Below are positions 49,463 to 60,676 of a stretch of DNA of 64,000 nucleotides, one piece after another. Position numbers and translations under genes: made by a program. How positions within the stretch are numbered: position 1 is the stretch's first letter; every line of letters begins with the position of its first letter. The notes beneath the pieces are model-generated. The model was given only the letters and a program-made list of their open reading frames with translations, ran no database searches and had not been told where the DNA came from. The DNA comes from Streptomyces echinoruber. GTDB taxonomy: Bacteria; Actinomycetota; Actinomycetes; Streptomycetales; Streptomycetaceae. The DNA is taken from positions 244,519 through 308,518 of the forward strand of contig NZ_BMWH01000005.1 in the NCBI RefSeq assembly GCF_014651135.1. Reading direction: 5' to 3'.

Positions 49463-51025
49463 ATGACACTGTCACTGCGTTTCGCCGCCGGATCGCACAA
49501 GGGCATGATCCGCGAGGGCAACGAGGACTCCGGGTACGCGGGGCCGCGCCTGCTCGCGATCGCCGACGGGATGGGCGGCCAGGCCGCCGGCGAGGTCGCC
49601 TCCTCCGAGGTGATCTCCACCATCGTCGCTCTCGACGACGACATCCCCGGCTCCGACGTCCTCACCTCGCTCGGCACCGCCGTGCAGCGGGCCAACGAGC
49701 AGCTGCGGCAGATGGTCGAGGAGGACCCCACCCTCGAGGGCATGGGCACGACCCTCACCGCGCTGCTGTGGACCGGGCAGCGGCTCGGGCTCGTCCACGT
49801 CGGCGACTCGCGCGCCTACCTGCTGCGCGACGGCGTGCTGACGCAGATCACACAGGACCACACCTGGGTGCAGCGCCTGGTCGACGAGGGCCGCATCACC
49901 GAGGAGGAGGCGACCACGCACCCGCAGCGGTCCCTGCTGATGCGGGCCCTGGGCAGCGGCGAGCGCGTCGAACCCGACCTGTCCATCCGCGAGGTCCGCG
50001 CCGGCGACCGCTACCTGATCTGCTCCGACGGGCTGTCCAGCGTCGTCTCCCACCAGACGCTGGAGGAGACCCTCGCCAGCTACCAGGGCCCCGAGGAGAC
50101 CGTGCAGGAGCTCATCCAGCTCGCGCTGCGCGGCGGCGGCCCCGACAACATCACCGTCATCGTCGCCGACGTCCTCGACCTGGACACCGGGGACACCCTC
50201 GCCGGGCAACTGCACGACACCCCGGTCGTGGTCGGCGCCGTCGCCGAGAACCAGCACCACCTGCACGACAACGGCATCATGCAGACCCCGGCCGGCCGCG
50301 CCGCCAAACTCGGCCGCGGCCGCCACGGCAAACACGGCGGCGGAGCCGGGGAGTTCGGCCCGCCCGGCTCCGGCGACACCACCGGCTACATCCCGGCCGG
50401 CAGCTTCGGCGACTACGGCGAGGACGACTTCGTCAAGCCGAAGAAGAGCCGCAAGTGGCTGAAGAGGTCGTTCTCCACCGCGCTGGCGCTCGCCGTGGTC
50501 GGCGGCGGACTCTACGGCGGCTGGCGCTGGACCCAGACCCAGTACTACGTCGGCGTCAACGGCGACAACGTCGCGCTGTACCGGGGCATCAGCCAGGACC
50601 TGGCGTGGGTGAAGCTGTCCAAGGTGCAGCAGAACCACCCGGAGATCGAACTCAAGTACCTGCCGCCGTACCAGCAGAAGCGAGTCGAGGCCACCATCGC
50701 CGCGGGCGGGCTGTCGGACGCCCGCAAGAAGATCGACGAGCTGTCGGTGCAGGCCTCCGCGTGCAAGAAGGCGGCGCAGCAGCGGCAGGCCGAGCGCCAG
50801 AACAACGCCGCGACGGGTCAGAGCGGGACGAGCGGTACCACCGGCACCTCCAGCACCACGGGAACCACTCGTACCTCCCTCACGTCCAAGGCGACGCCGA
50901 CCCCCAACCCGTCGGCGTCGAAGACCCCGTCCACGTCCCCGTCCGCCACCGCGTCCACTCCCAGCCCCGGCCCGAGCCTCTCGGAGGAAGAGCAGAAGGT
51001 CGTCTCGCTGTGCGGTAAGCAGTAG
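49463..51025 (+). CDS. pstP: PP2C-family Ser/Thr phosphatase PstP, 520 aa
   Basis: The PP2C catalytic domain (1-240) shows GMIREGNEDSGYAG, LAIADGMGGQAAGEVASSEV, VGDSRAYLLRDG and RGGGPDNITVIVAD with the metal-binding Asp residues. A linker with His/Gly-rich stretches precedes one membrane helix (FSTALALAVVGGGLYGGW, about 332-349) and an outer domain of 165 residues ending in Ser/Thr/Pro repeats. It reverses PknB-type phosphorylation. ATG 49463 corresponds to the mycobacterial N-terminus; GTG 49415, with GGAGG 8 bases upstream, would add 16 residues. Next gene rodA begins 27 bases on. Confidence 0.92.
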   Translation: MTLSLRFAAGSHKGMIREGNEDSGYAGPRLLAIADGMGGQAAGEVASSEVISTIVALDDDIPGSDVLTSLGTAVQRANEQLRQMVEEDPTLEGMGTTLTALLWTGQRLGLVHVGDSRAYLLRDGVLTQITQDHTWVQRLVDEGRITEEEATTHPQRSLLMRALGSGERVEPDLSIREVRAGDRYLICSDGLSSVVSHQTLEETLASYQGPEETVQELIQLALRGGGPDNITVIVADVLDLDTGDTLAGQLHDTPVVVGAVAENQHHLHDNGIMQTPAGRAAKLGRGRHGKHGGGAGEFGPPGSGDTTGYIPAGSFGDYGEDDFVKPKKSRKWLKRSFSTALALAVVGGGLYGGWRWTQTQYYVGVNGDNVALYRGISQDLAWVKLSKVQQNHPEIELKYLPPYQQKRVEATIAAGGLSDARKKIDELSVQASACKKAAQQRQAERQNNAATGQSGTSGTTGTSSTTGTTRTSLTSKATPTPNPSASKTPSTSPSATASTPSPGPSLSEEEQKVVSLCGKQ

Positions 51026-51052
51026 GCAAGCCGTGAGAGGCCCCGTCACACG

Positions 51053-52498
51053 ATGAGCAGTACAACCAACTCGCCGACGCACCACACGTCCACGATCGGC
51101 GCGATCGGCGCGCCGAGCCGACGCAACACCGAACTGGCACTGCTGGTGTTCGCCGTCGCCATCCCGGTGTTCGCCTACGCCAACGTCGGGCTGGCCATCA
51201 ACGACCAGGTGCCGGCCGGGCTGCTGAGCTACGGCCTCGGCCTCGGCCTGCTGGCGGGCGTCGCCCACCTCGCGGTCCGCAAGTTCGCACCGTACGCCGA
51301 CCCGCTGCTGCTGCCGCTGGCGACCCTGCTGAACGGACTCGGCCTGGTCGCCATCTGGAGACTGGACCAGTCCAAGCTGCTGCAGGCGATCAAGGTCGCC
51401 GGCACGACCGCGCCCCGGCAGCTGATGTACACGGCCATGGGCATCGCGCTGTTCGTGGTGGTGCTGATCTTCCTCAAGGACCACCGCGTCCTGCAGCGCT
51501 ACACCTACATCTCCATGGTCGGCGCGCTGATCCTGCTGCTGCTGCCGCTGGTGCCGGGCCTCGGCGCCAACATCTACGGCGCCAAGATCTGGATCCACAT
51601 CGGCAGCTTTTCCATCCAGCCCGGCGAGTTCGCCAAGATCGTCCTGGCGGTGTTCTTCGCCGGCTACCTGATGGTCAAGCGCGACGCGCTCGCCCTGGCC
51701 AGCCGCCGCTTCATGGGGTTGTACCTGCCGCGCGGCCGTGACCTCGGGCCGATCCTCGTGGTCTGGGCGATCTCGATCCTCATTCTGGTCTTCGAGACCG
51801 ACCTGGGCACCTCGCTGCTGTTCTTCGGCATGTTCGTGATCATGCTGTACGTCGCCACCGAGCGGACCAGCTGGATCGTGTTCGGTCTGCTGATGTCCGC
51901 GGTCGGCGCCGTCGGCGTGGCGAGCTTCGAACCGCACATCCAGACCCGTGTGCAGGCCTGGCTCAACCCGATGCGCGAGTACAAGCTCAGCCGCACCGTG
52001 ACCCACGACGGCATCGTCCACTCCGACCAGTTGCAGCAGGCACTGTGGGCGTTCGGCTCCGGCGGCACCCTCGGCAGCGGATGGGGCCAGGGCCACTCCG
52101 ACCTCATCAAGTTCGCCGCCAACTCCGACTTCATCCTCGCCACCTTCGGCGAGGAACTCGGCCTGGCCGGCATCATGGCGATCCTGCTGATCTACGGCCT
52201 GATCGTGGAGCGCGGCGTGCGCACCGCCCTCGCCGCGCGCGACCCGTTCGGCAAGCTGCTCGCCGTCGGCCTGTCCGGCGCGTTCGCCCTGCAGGTCTTC
52301 GTCGTCGCCGGCGGCGTGATGGGCCTGATCCCGCTGACCGGTATGACGATGCCGTTCCTGGCGTACGGCGGTTCCTCCGTCATCGCCAACTGGGCGCTCG
52401 TCGGCATCCTGCTGCGCATCAGCGACACCGCGCGCCGCCCGGCGCCCGCCCCCGCCACCAACCCCGACGCCGAGATGACCCAGGTGGTCCGCCCGTGA
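51053..52498 (+). CDS. rodA: SEDS peptidoglycan glycosyltransferase (RodA/FtsW family), 481 aa
   Basis: About ten membrane helices with SEDS family marks: SIQPGEFAKIVLAVFFAGYL (about 187-206), FETDLGTSLLFFGMFVIMLY (about 248-267) and, near the end, PLTGMTMPFLAYGGSSVIAN (about 429-448). It polymerises lipid II with its partner class B PBP, encoded directly downstream. In the operon context it corresponds to the mycobacterial RodA gene next to pstP and pbpA. The stop overlaps the pbpA start (GTGA). Confidence 0.93.
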   Translation: MSSTTNSPTHHTSTIGAIGAPSRRNTELALLVFAVAIPVFAYANVGLAINDQVPAGLLSYGLGLGLLAGVAHLAVRKFAPYADPLLLPLATLLNGLGLVAIWRLDQSKLLQAIKVAGTTAPRQLMYTAMGIALFVVVLIFLKDHRVLQRYTYISMVGALILLLLPLVPGLGANIYGAKIWIHIGSFSIQPGEFAKIVLAVFFAGYLMVKRDALALASRRFMGLYLPRGRDLGPILVVWAISILILVFETDLGTSLLFFGMFVIMLYVATERTSWIVFGLLMSAVGAVGVASFEPHIQTRVQAWLNPMREYKLSRTVTHDGIVHSDQLQQALWAFGSGGTLGSGWGQGHSDLIKFAANSDFILATFGEELGLAGIMAILLIYGLIVERGVRTALAARDPFGKLLAVGLSGAFALQVFVVAGGVMGLIPLTGMTMPFLAYGGSSVIANWALVGILLRISDTARRPAPAPATNPDAEMTQVVRP

Positions 52499-53979
52499 AC
52501 AAGCCCCTGCGCCGCATCGCCATCTTCTGCGGACTGCTGGTGCTGACGCTGCTCATCCGCGACAACTGGCTCCAGTACGTCAAGGCCGACAGCCTCAAGG
52601 AGGACCAGAACAACCGCCGCGTCACCATCGCCCGCTACGCCACCCCGCGCGGCGACATCATCGTCGGCGGCACCGCCGTCACCGGGTCCACGCAGACCAA
52701 CAACAGCGGCCTGAACGACCTGAAGTACAAGCGCACCTACAAGAACGGCCCCATGTGGGCGCCGGTCACCGGATACGCCTCGCAGGCCTTCGGCGCCAAC
52801 CAGCTGGAGTCCATCGAGGACGGCATCCTCACCGGCAACGACGACCGGCTCTTCTTCCGCAACACCCTCGACATGCTCACCGGGAAGAAGCTGCAGGGCG
52901 GCAACGTCGTCACCACCCTCAACGCCGCCGCGCAGAAGGCCGCCTACGACGGTCTGAAGAACGTCGGCGGCAAGGGCGCGGCCGTGGCGCTGGACCCGGC
53001 GACCGGCAAGATCCTGGCGCTGGCGTCCTACCCGTCGTACGACCCCTCGTCGTTCGCCGGCAACAGCGACAAGGACGCCGAGGCCTGGAAGAAACTGCAG
53101 AAGAAGTACAACCCGGACGACCCGATGCTCAACCGGGCGCTGCGCGAGGTCTACCCGCCGGGCTCCACCTTCAAGGTCGTCACCGCGGCCGCCGCCCTGG
53201 AGAACGGCCTGTACACCTCCGCCGACCAGCCGACGAACTCGCCGCTGCCGTGGGTCATGCCGGGCACCGTCACCGAGCTGAAGAACGAGGGCAACATCCC
53301 CTGCAAGAACGCCACCATGCGCGAGGCGCTGCGGGTCTCCTGCAACACGGTCTTCGGCAAGATCGGCGCCGACCTCGGCAACGACAAGATGCTCGCGGAG
53401 GCCAAGAAGTTCGGCTTCGACTCCGAGCACTTCACGCCGGTGCGCTCGGCCGCCTCCGTCTTCTCCGACGACATGAACAAGTCGCAGACGGCGCTGTCCT
53501 CCATCGGCCAGTACAACACCGCCGCCACCCCGCTGCAGATGGCCATGGTCGCCGCGGCCGTCGCCAACGACGGCAAGCTGATGAAGCCGTACATGGTGGA
53601 CGAACTGCAGACGTCCAACCTGGACCCCATCGAGAAGACCCGTCCGCAGGAACTCAGCCGCCCGCTGTCGACGCAGAACGCGCAGATCCTGCAGTCGATG
53701 ATGGAGACCGTCGTCGAGAAGGGCACCGGAACCAGGGCGCAGATCCCCGGCGTCACCGTGGGCGGCAAGACCGGTACCGCCCAGCACGGTGTGGCCAACA
53801 GCAAGAACCCCTACGCGTGGTTCATCTCGTTCGCCAAGCTGAAGGACGGCAGCTCGCCGGTGGCCGTGGCCGTGGTCGTCGAGGACGAGCACGCCAACCG
53901 CGACGACATCTCCGGTGGCGGCCTCGCGGCGCCGATCGCCAGGAACGTCATGAAGGCGGTCATCGGCAACCGGACGTGA
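52495..53979 (+). CDS. pbpA: Class B penicillin-binding protein PbpA, 494 aa
   Basis: An N-terminal membrane anchor (IAIFCGLLVLTLLIRDNW, about 8-25) is followed by a short pedestal domain and the transpeptidase domain: SxxK in YPPGSTFKVVTAAAALE (about 221-237), SxN in VSCNTVFGKIG (about 281-291) and KTG in VGGKTGTAQHG (about 422-432). It cross-links glycan strands made by the upstream SEDS polymerase. GTG 52495 overlaps the rodA stop. Between pbpA and pknB are 168 bases; no pknA kinase lies between them, unlike in mycobacteria. Confidence 0.94.
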   Translation: MNKPLRRIAIFCGLLVLTLLIRDNWLQYVKADSLKEDQNNRRVTIARYATPRGDIIVGGTAVTGSTQTNNSGLNDLKYKRTYKNGPMWAPVTGYASQAFGANQLESIEDGILTGNDDRLFFRNTLDMLTGKKLQGGNVVTTLNAAAQKAAYDGLKNVGGKGAAVALDPATGKILALASYPSYDPSSFAGNSDKDAEAWKKLQKKYNPDDPMLNRALREVYPPGSTFKVVTAAAALENGLYTSADQPTNSPLPWVMPGTVTELKNEGNIPCKNATMREALRVSCNTVFGKIGADLGNDKMLAEAKKFGFDSEHFTPVRSAASVFSDDMNKSQTALSSIGQYNTAATPLQMAMVAAAVANDGKLMKPYMVDELQTSNLDPIEKTRPQELSRPLSTQNAQILQSMMETVVEKGTGTRAQIPGVTVGGKTGTAQHGVANSKNPYAWFISFAKLKDGSSPVAVAVVVEDEHANRDDISGGGLAAPIARNVMKAVIGNRT

Positions 53980-54147
53980 CCCCTGTCACGTCGCCTTCAC
54001 AACGGTGCACGTTGCGATACCGGTCCTGTATCGGGTGACGGGCTTGGCCAGGTCACGCAAAAAGAGCCGGGTACCGTAGGCCCGGACGGCAGCCTCCGGC
54101 CGCACACGGTGTCGGCCGGGACCGACGGAGAGGGCTGGGTAGGAGCT

Positions 54148-56163
<2,016 letters not shown>

Positions 56164-56186
56164 CCCCGCCCCACCCCGCCCCGACC

Positions 56187-56238
56187 GACGAGCGGAGCCC
56201 CCGCGTCCCACGCCCGGGACGCGGGGGCTCCGCTCGTC
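56187..56238 (+). terminator. Strong terminator after pknB
   Basis: Perfect 23-bp arms (core GAGCGGAGCCCCCGCGTCCC, starting at 56187) with a 6-base loop lie 24 bases after the pknB stop and close the wall-synthesis operon. Confidence 0.85.
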
Positions 56239-56396
56239 GTACCCGGCACACCCTCGCCCGTATGCGCGTGCCCGCACGGACACCGATCGTGCCGTCGCAC
56301 GCCCCGACTCGTTGACCGGGTGGGGTGGGGAGCCGGATCGGATCGCGAAGTCCCTGCCCCGGCCGAGCGGCCACGACGCGGACAGAAGGGCAGGAC

Positions 56397-57467
56397 GTGA
56401 TCAACGAAACGGTGCTCCTGGAATCCAGGAGCCTGCGCGGCAGCGTGCTGGACCGCACCGATGTGCTCGACAGGGTGAAGGCCCTGTCGCTGCTGCCGGA
56501 CGGGATGCACGTGACGACGGCGATGGTGGCGGCGTACTTCGAGGTGGGCATCGAAGCCATCAAGTCCGTCGTCAAGGACCACCGAGCCGAGCTGGAAGCC
56601 AGCGGCTACCGCCTGTTGACAGGTACAGAACTGAGGTTCTTCAAGGACCTCAGTGGCATCCAGTCACGCACCCGCTCCCTCGCCCTGTTCCCCCGCCGCG
56701 CCGTCCTCAACATCGCCATGCTCCTCCGGGACAGCAAAGTCGCACGTCAGGTGCGTGTGTATCTCCTCGACATGGAGTACCTGGCGCGTACACAGCCTGT
56801 GGAAAACCCGGTCCTGTCCCCACAGACCTCACTGTCCACACAGTCCCCACTGTCCACACCCCCGGCTGCTCCGCCCGGTCTCGACGAGCACATCGACGGA
56901 CGCATCGCCCACATCCTCGGCAAGACGGTCGTCCCGATGTTCAACGCGCTGATCGCCTCCTGCGGTGAGCACCGCCAGGAACTCATCACCCTCCGCCAGG
57001 ACATCGAGAACGTCGAGCGCCGACTGTGCCGGCACCACCGGCGCATCCGCGCGCTGGAGACGGACGCCCCGGCCGCGCGCGTCGGGGCGTCCCTCCGGAA
57101 CATGACCTGGCAGGCGCTCGTACACCATGTCGCCGACCTGCTGCGCCGCGACGGCTGCACCGATGTCACCGTGCGCACGGCGCGCACCGGCCGGGGCGTC
57201 GACATCACCGCCCGCACGGCCGACGGGCGGACCATGGCCGTCCGGTGCAAGAACCGGGCCGGGCGCTCGACCGTCCCCAGCGCCGACCTGCGGAAGTTCG
57301 CCGGGGCGACGCGGGTCGTCGGCCGGGTCGACGTCGCCCTGTTCGTCGCCACCTGCGCCTTCAGCGGCGAGGCCCAGGCCGTCGCCGACCTCACCGGCGT
57401 GATCACCGTGGACCGTGACGAGTGGGAGGCGTGGGCCGCCGGGGTGCGGCTCAAGGCCCTGCAGTAG
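56397..57467 (+). CDS. Mrr-type restriction-endonuclease-like protein with phage-antirepressor-like N-terminus, 356 aa
   Basis: Residues 1-135 resemble the N-terminal DNA-binding part of phage antirepressor-type proteins (HVTTAMVAAYFEVGIEAIKS, LTGTELRFFKDL, RRAVLNIAMLLRDSKVARQV). Residues 160-225 are helical. Residues 233-345 form an Mrr-like PD-(D/E)XK domain: GVDITARTADGR with Asp269, then AVRCKNR where Cys-Lys (284-285) takes the place of the usual Gln/Glu-x-Lys. It may cut or bind modified DNA, but the altered motif leaves activity uncertain. GTG 56397 has AGGGCAGGA upstream. It stands alone between two terminators. Confidence 0.78.
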   Translation: MINETVLLESRSLRGSVLDRTDVLDRVKALSLLPDGMHVTTAMVAAYFEVGIEAIKSVVKDHRAELEASGYRLLTGTELRFFKDLSGIQSRTRSLALFPRRAVLNIAMLLRDSKVARQVRVYLLDMEYLARTQPVENPVLSPQTSLSTQSPLSTPPAAPPGLDEHIDGRIAHILGKTVVPMFNALIASCGEHRQELITLRQDIENVERRLCRHHRRIRALETDAPAARVGASLRNMTWQALVHHVADLLRRDGCTDVTVRTARTGRGVDITARTADGRTMAVRCKNRAGRSTVPSADLRKFAGATRVVGRVDVALFVATCAFSGEAQAVADLTGVITVDRDEWEAWAAGVRLKALQ

Positions 57468-57477
57468 ACCCGCAAGA

Positions 57478-57555
57478 GGCCGGCCGTGGACCGGCAGTGG
57501 ATTGGCAGTGGGCCGGCCGTGGACCGGCCGTGGACCGGCCGTGGACCGGCCGTGA
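57478..57555. repeat. 11-bp tandem array (GGACCGGCCGT) after the Mrr-like gene
   Basis: Four contiguous or near-contiguous GGACCGGCCGT units at about 57510-57555 are preceded by diverged copies from 57478, 11 bases after the stop codon of the nuclease-like gene. Confidence 0.78.
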
Positions 57556-57579
57556 ACAAGAAGACGCCCACAGCGCGCA

Positions 57580-57622
57580 GGAGGCCCGAAGTCGCAAGAA
57601 GTGGTTGCGGCTTCGGGCCTCC
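57580..57622. terminator. Bidirectional terminator between the Mrr-like gene and sortase
   Basis: GGAGGCCCGAAG pairs with CTTCGGGCCTCC, extended inward by CGCAA/TTGCG across one mismatch, leaving a 7-base loop. It serves the convergent nuclease-like and sortase genes. Confidence 0.78.
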
Positions 57623-57664
57623 GCCATGGTACGGGACCGGGCTCCTGCGAGAAGCCCGATCAGC

Positions 57665-58417
57665 TCACCGCAGTTCCTTCGGCGGTGTCCGCTTGTCGTC
57701 CACCTTCTGCACCCGGACCAACTCGCCCCACACCACATAGCGGTAGCGGGAGGTGTAGACGGGCGTGCAGGTCGTCAGGGTGATGTAGCGGCCGGGCTTC
57801 TTCTTCCCCGACTCCTTCGGCACGGACGCGAGGACCTTGACGTTGTACTTCGACGTCTCGGGGAGGATGTCGTAGACCTTGTAGACGTACCAGTCGTCCT
57901 TGGTCTCGAAGACGATCGGGTCGCCCTTGCGCAGCTTGTCGATGTTGTGGAACTTGGCGCCGTGGCCGTCCCGGTGGGCGGCGAGGGCGAAGTTGCCGTT
58001 CTTGCCGCTCATGGGAAGGGTCGCCTTGACCGGGTCGGTGTAGTAGCCGGCCACGCCGTCGTTGAGGACCTTCGTCGAGGTCCCCTTGCGGACCAGCACC
58101 TCGCCGTTCTTCATCGCGGGCACGTGCAGGAAGCCGATGCCGGCCCCGGTGTCGAGGGCGCCGGGGCCGCCGCCGGTCCGGTGGGCCCAGGTGTCGCGGA
58201 CCCGGTCGGCCTCCCGGTCCGCCTTGCGGTCGGCGAGCACGTTCGTCCACCACAGCGAGTAGACGACGAAGAGGCCCAGCACCAGGCCCCCGGTGATGAG
58301 GAGTTCACCGAAGACACTCACCGCCAGGGCCAGTCGGCCGGTGCCGCGGCGCCGCGCCGGGGGCGCGGAACCGGGAGCTGAGGTGTGTTCTTCGGTGCCG
58401 TCGGTGGTCGCTGCCAC
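57665..58417 (-). CDS. Class E sortase, 250 aa
   Basis: A membrane helix (LLITGGLVLGLFVVYSLWW, about 39-57) is followed by a sortase domain: His148 in ALAAHRDGHG, Cys217 in ITLTTCTPV and Arg224 in YTSRYRYVVWG, the class E catalytic set. Class E sortases of Streptomyces join LAXTG-type proteins such as chaplins to the wall, outside the membrane. Start GTG 58417 gives a 30-residue cytoplasmic leader. It lies 13 bases after the second sortase gene and surely shares its transcript. No sorting-signal substrate is encoded nearby. Confidence 0.9.
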   Translation of the reverse strand: MAATTDGTEEHTSAPGSAPPARRRGTGRLALAVSVFGELLITGGLVLGLFVVYSLWWTNVLADRKADREADRVRDTWAHRTGGGPGALDTGAGIGFLHVPAMKNGEVLVRKGTSTKVLNDGVAGYYTDPVKATLPMSGKNGNFALAAHRDGHGAKFHNIDKLRKGDPIVFETKDDWYVYKVYDILPETSKYNVKVLASVPKESGKKKPGRYITLTTCTPVYTSRYRYVVWGELVRVQKVDDKRTPPKELR

Positions 58418-58430
58418 GGTTCATCTGCCC

Positions 58431-59717
58431 TTAACTGACGAGCGCATCCGGCTTGCCCTTGCTGCGCGGCCGTTCCTCGACCATCTTGCCCCACACGATC
58501 AACCGGTATTTGCTGGTGAACTCCGGCGTGCAGGTGGTGAGGGTGATGTAGCGACCGGGCCTGGTGAACCCCGAACCCTTGGGAATCGGGTCGAGCACGG
58601 CCGTGTTGCTCGGCGGCGTCACCGGCAGCGTCGACGCCACCTTGTACACGTAGTAGGTGTCCTGCGTCTCCACCACGACCGCGTCACCGGGCTGCAACCG
58701 GTTGATGTAGCGGAACGGCTCACCGTGGGTGTTGCGGTGCCCGGCGAGCGCGAAGTTGCCGGTCCTGGCGTCCGGCATGGCCGTCTTCAGCGGGGCCTCG
58801 CCGTAGTGCCCGACCATGCCCTTGTCGAGCACCTTCGTCTTGCTGATGCCCTCCGCGATCGGCACCACCACGTCCAGCTTGGGGATGTGCAGGATGGCAA
58901 AGCCCTGCCCCGGCGCGAAGACACCGGGGTTGCGCCTGCCGCTGGCCCAGTCGTCCTGCAGGTGGTGCGCCTCGCTGCCGGCCTGCGCGTGCGCGCGGAC
59001 GTTCGTCCACCACAACTGGTAGGTGACGAACAGCAGCATCAGCACGCCGGTGGTGATGAACAGCTCGCCGATGACACGGCTCGCCACCACCGCCGGGCTC
59101 GGCCGCCGCGCCCGCTCCCGCCGCCGCGCCTCCAGCCGGGACAGGGGCTCGGCCGGCCTGTCCTGCGACGCCGCCGCCCCGGGCGACGCCTGCGGTGCGC
59201 CTCCGTGACGCCCGCGACGCCGCCTGGCGGCCTTCCTGCGGGCCGCACGGCCACCGGACGGGACGGAGGAGGCGGAGGCGACCCGTGAGGCCGGAGAGGC
59301 GGCTGTGGGGCCGTCGGCGGCGGAGGGCCGCGGGCCGGAGGGCACCCGCAGCGCCATCGTCTCCTCCTCGGCCGGGGCGGGAGCACCGTGCGACTCCCCG
59401 TACGGCTCCCCGTGCGACTCTCCGTACGCCCCTTCGGCCCCGGCTCCGGACCCGTACGCCCCGGACCCGTACGACGGCCCACCGGCCCCGGACGGATACG
59501 GCGCCGCGTACGGTTCCGCGTACGGTTCCGCGGGCATCCGATACGGCTCCGCGGACTCCACGGGCGCCCCGTACGGCCCCGGACCGCCGGCACCCTCCCC
59601 GCCGTACCACCCCCCGGAGACACCGGAGACACCGGGCGCACCGGGCGCGCCGGACATCCCGTACGCCTGCGCCGCGTACGGGGTGCCGGACTCGCGCTCC
59701 GGGCGCAGCGCCGTCAC
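58431..59717 (-). CDS. Class E sortase with long low-complexity N-terminus, 428 aa
   Basis: The first 200 residues are cytoplasmic low complexity: Gly/Tyr/Pro/Glu repeats (AEPYAEPYAAPYPSGAG, GESHGEPYGESHGAP) and a very basic stretch (ARRKAARRRRGRHGG). A membrane helix (ELFITTGVLMLLFVTYQLWW, about 218-237) precedes the sortase domain with His in ALAGHRNTHG, Cys in ITLTTCTPE and Arg in FTSKYRLIVWG. GTG 59717 overlaps the pabA stop (GTGA). The pair of sortases next to pabA is typical of Streptomyces. The N-terminal part may bind partners or tether the enzyme at growth sites. Confidence 0.88.
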   Translation of the reverse strand: MTALRPERESGTPYAAQAYGMSGAPGAPGVSGVSGGWYGGEGAGGPGPYGAPVESAEPYRMPAEPYAEPYAAPYPSGAGGPSYGSGAYGSGAGAEGAYGESHGEPYGESHGAPAPAEEETMALRVPSGPRPSAADGPTAASPASRVASASSVPSGGRAARRKAARRRRGRHGGAPQASPGAAASQDRPAEPLSRLEARRRERARRPSPAVVASRVIGELFITTGVLMLLFVTYQLWWTNVRAHAQAGSEAHHLQDDWASGRRNPGVFAPGQGFAILHIPKLDVVVPIAEGISKTKVLDKGMVGHYGEAPLKTAMPDARTGNFALAGHRNTHGEPFRYINRLQPGDAVVVETQDTYYVYKVASTLPVTPPSNTAVLDPIPKGSGFTRPGRYITLTTCTPEFTSKYRLIVWGKMVEERPRSKGKPDALVS

Positions 59718-60352
59718 GCCGTGGCCCTGCCCACCACCGGGGCGAGCCCCGCCGACCTCGCCACCGCCTCCTGGTCCCCGCACTCCGCCAGCCAGTTGGC
59801 CAGCATCCGGTGCCCGTGCTCGGTCAGCACCGACTCGGGATGGAACTGCACGCCCTCCACGGGGAGTTCACGGTGCCTCAGCCCCATGACGATCCCGTCG
59901 CGCGTCCGGGCCGTCACCTCCAGCTCGTCCGGAACGGTCTCCGGCGCCGCGCACAGCGAGTGGTAGCGCGTCGCCGTGAACGGGGAGGGCAGCCCCGCGA
60001 AGACGCCCCTGCCCTCGTGCTCGACGAGCGAGGTCTTGCCGTGCAGCAGCTCCGGCGCCCGGTCCACCACACCGCCGTAGGCCACCTGCATCGACTGCAT
60101 GCCCAGGCACACTCCGAAGACCGGAACCCCCGTGGCCGCGCAGTGCCGGACCATGTCCACGCACACGCCCGCCTGCTCCGGCGTGCCGGGGCCCGGCGAC
60201 AGCAGCACCCCGTCGAAACCCTCCTGGGCATGCGCCACCGACACCTCGTCGTTGCGCAGCACCTCGCACTCGGCACCCAGCTGGTACAGGTACTGCACCA
60301 GGTTGAAGACGAAGCTGTCGTAGTTGTCGACGACGAGAATCCGCGCGCTCAC
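59714..60352 (-). CDS. pabA: Aminodeoxychorismate/anthranilate synthase glutamine amidotransferase PabA, 212 aa
   Basis: A class I amidotransferase: ILVVDNYDSFVFNLVQYLYQ at the start, GVCLGMQ with the nucleophile Cys (about 80), and VQFHPES with His and Glu (about 170-176) completing the triad. It delivers ammonia from glutamine to chorismate for p-aminobenzoate or anthranilate. No synthase partner is adjacent, so it may serve either pathway. GTG 60352 overlaps the stop of the small membrane protein gene. Placement beside sortases and crgA is conserved in actinobacteria. Confidence 0.92.
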   Translation of the reverse strand: MSARILVVDNYDSFVFNLVQYLYQLGAECEVLRNDEVSVAHAQEGFDGVLLSPGPGTPEQAGVCVDMVRHCAATGVPVFGVCLGMQSMQVAYGGVVDRAPELLHGKTSLVEHEGRGVFAGLPSPFTATRYHSLCAAPETVPDELEVTARTRDGIVMGLRHRELPVEGVQFHPESVLTEHGHRMLANWLAECGDQEAVARSAGLAPVVGRATA

Positions 60353-60510
60353 TGGTTGTCCACCGTCACATCGTTGAAGGGCAGCAGCGGCTCCGCCCAC
60401 GGGAAGACGTACTGGAAGAGGACGTAGACCGCCGCCAGGACCAGCACGAGCGAGATCAGCGCCTTCACCCACGTGTTCCCCGGCAGATGCCGCCAGATCC
60501 AGCCGTACAT
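60349..60510 (-). CDS. Small single-TM membrane protein, 53 aa
   Basis: ATG 60510 opens a 53-residue protein beginning MYGWIWRHLPGNTWVKALIS, with a hydrophobic helix at about 17-38 (ALISLVLVLAAVYVLFQYVF) and a short tail ending NDVTVDNQ. An AGGGA site precedes the ATG. Its stop overlaps the pabA start as GTGA, so translation is coupled. The Trp-rich start and high hydrophobicity suggest a small membrane protein. The family is unnamed to me, but its fixed place before pabA suggests it is real. Confidence 0.8.
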   Translation of the reverse strand: MYGWIWRHLPGNTWVKALISLVLVLAAVYVLFQYVFPWAEPLLPFNDVTVDNQ

Positions 60511-60676
60511 GCCGTCCCTTCCCTCACCTCACGGCACCGGAATCACGCCGCACGCCCACCAGACTAACGGCGCGGCGCCGCCGGTTCCCCGGCATCCGCG
60601 GGCATCCACCGACCGGACCACACGGGACACCGCGCCGCCCGCCGCGCCACCCGCACCGGCTCCCCCCGCACGGCTC

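Noticed and set aside
56836..56866. DnaA boxes inside the Mrr-like gene
   Set aside because: CTGTCCACA occurs twice, but each has one mismatch and lies in a Ser/Pro-coding linker with repetitive codons.
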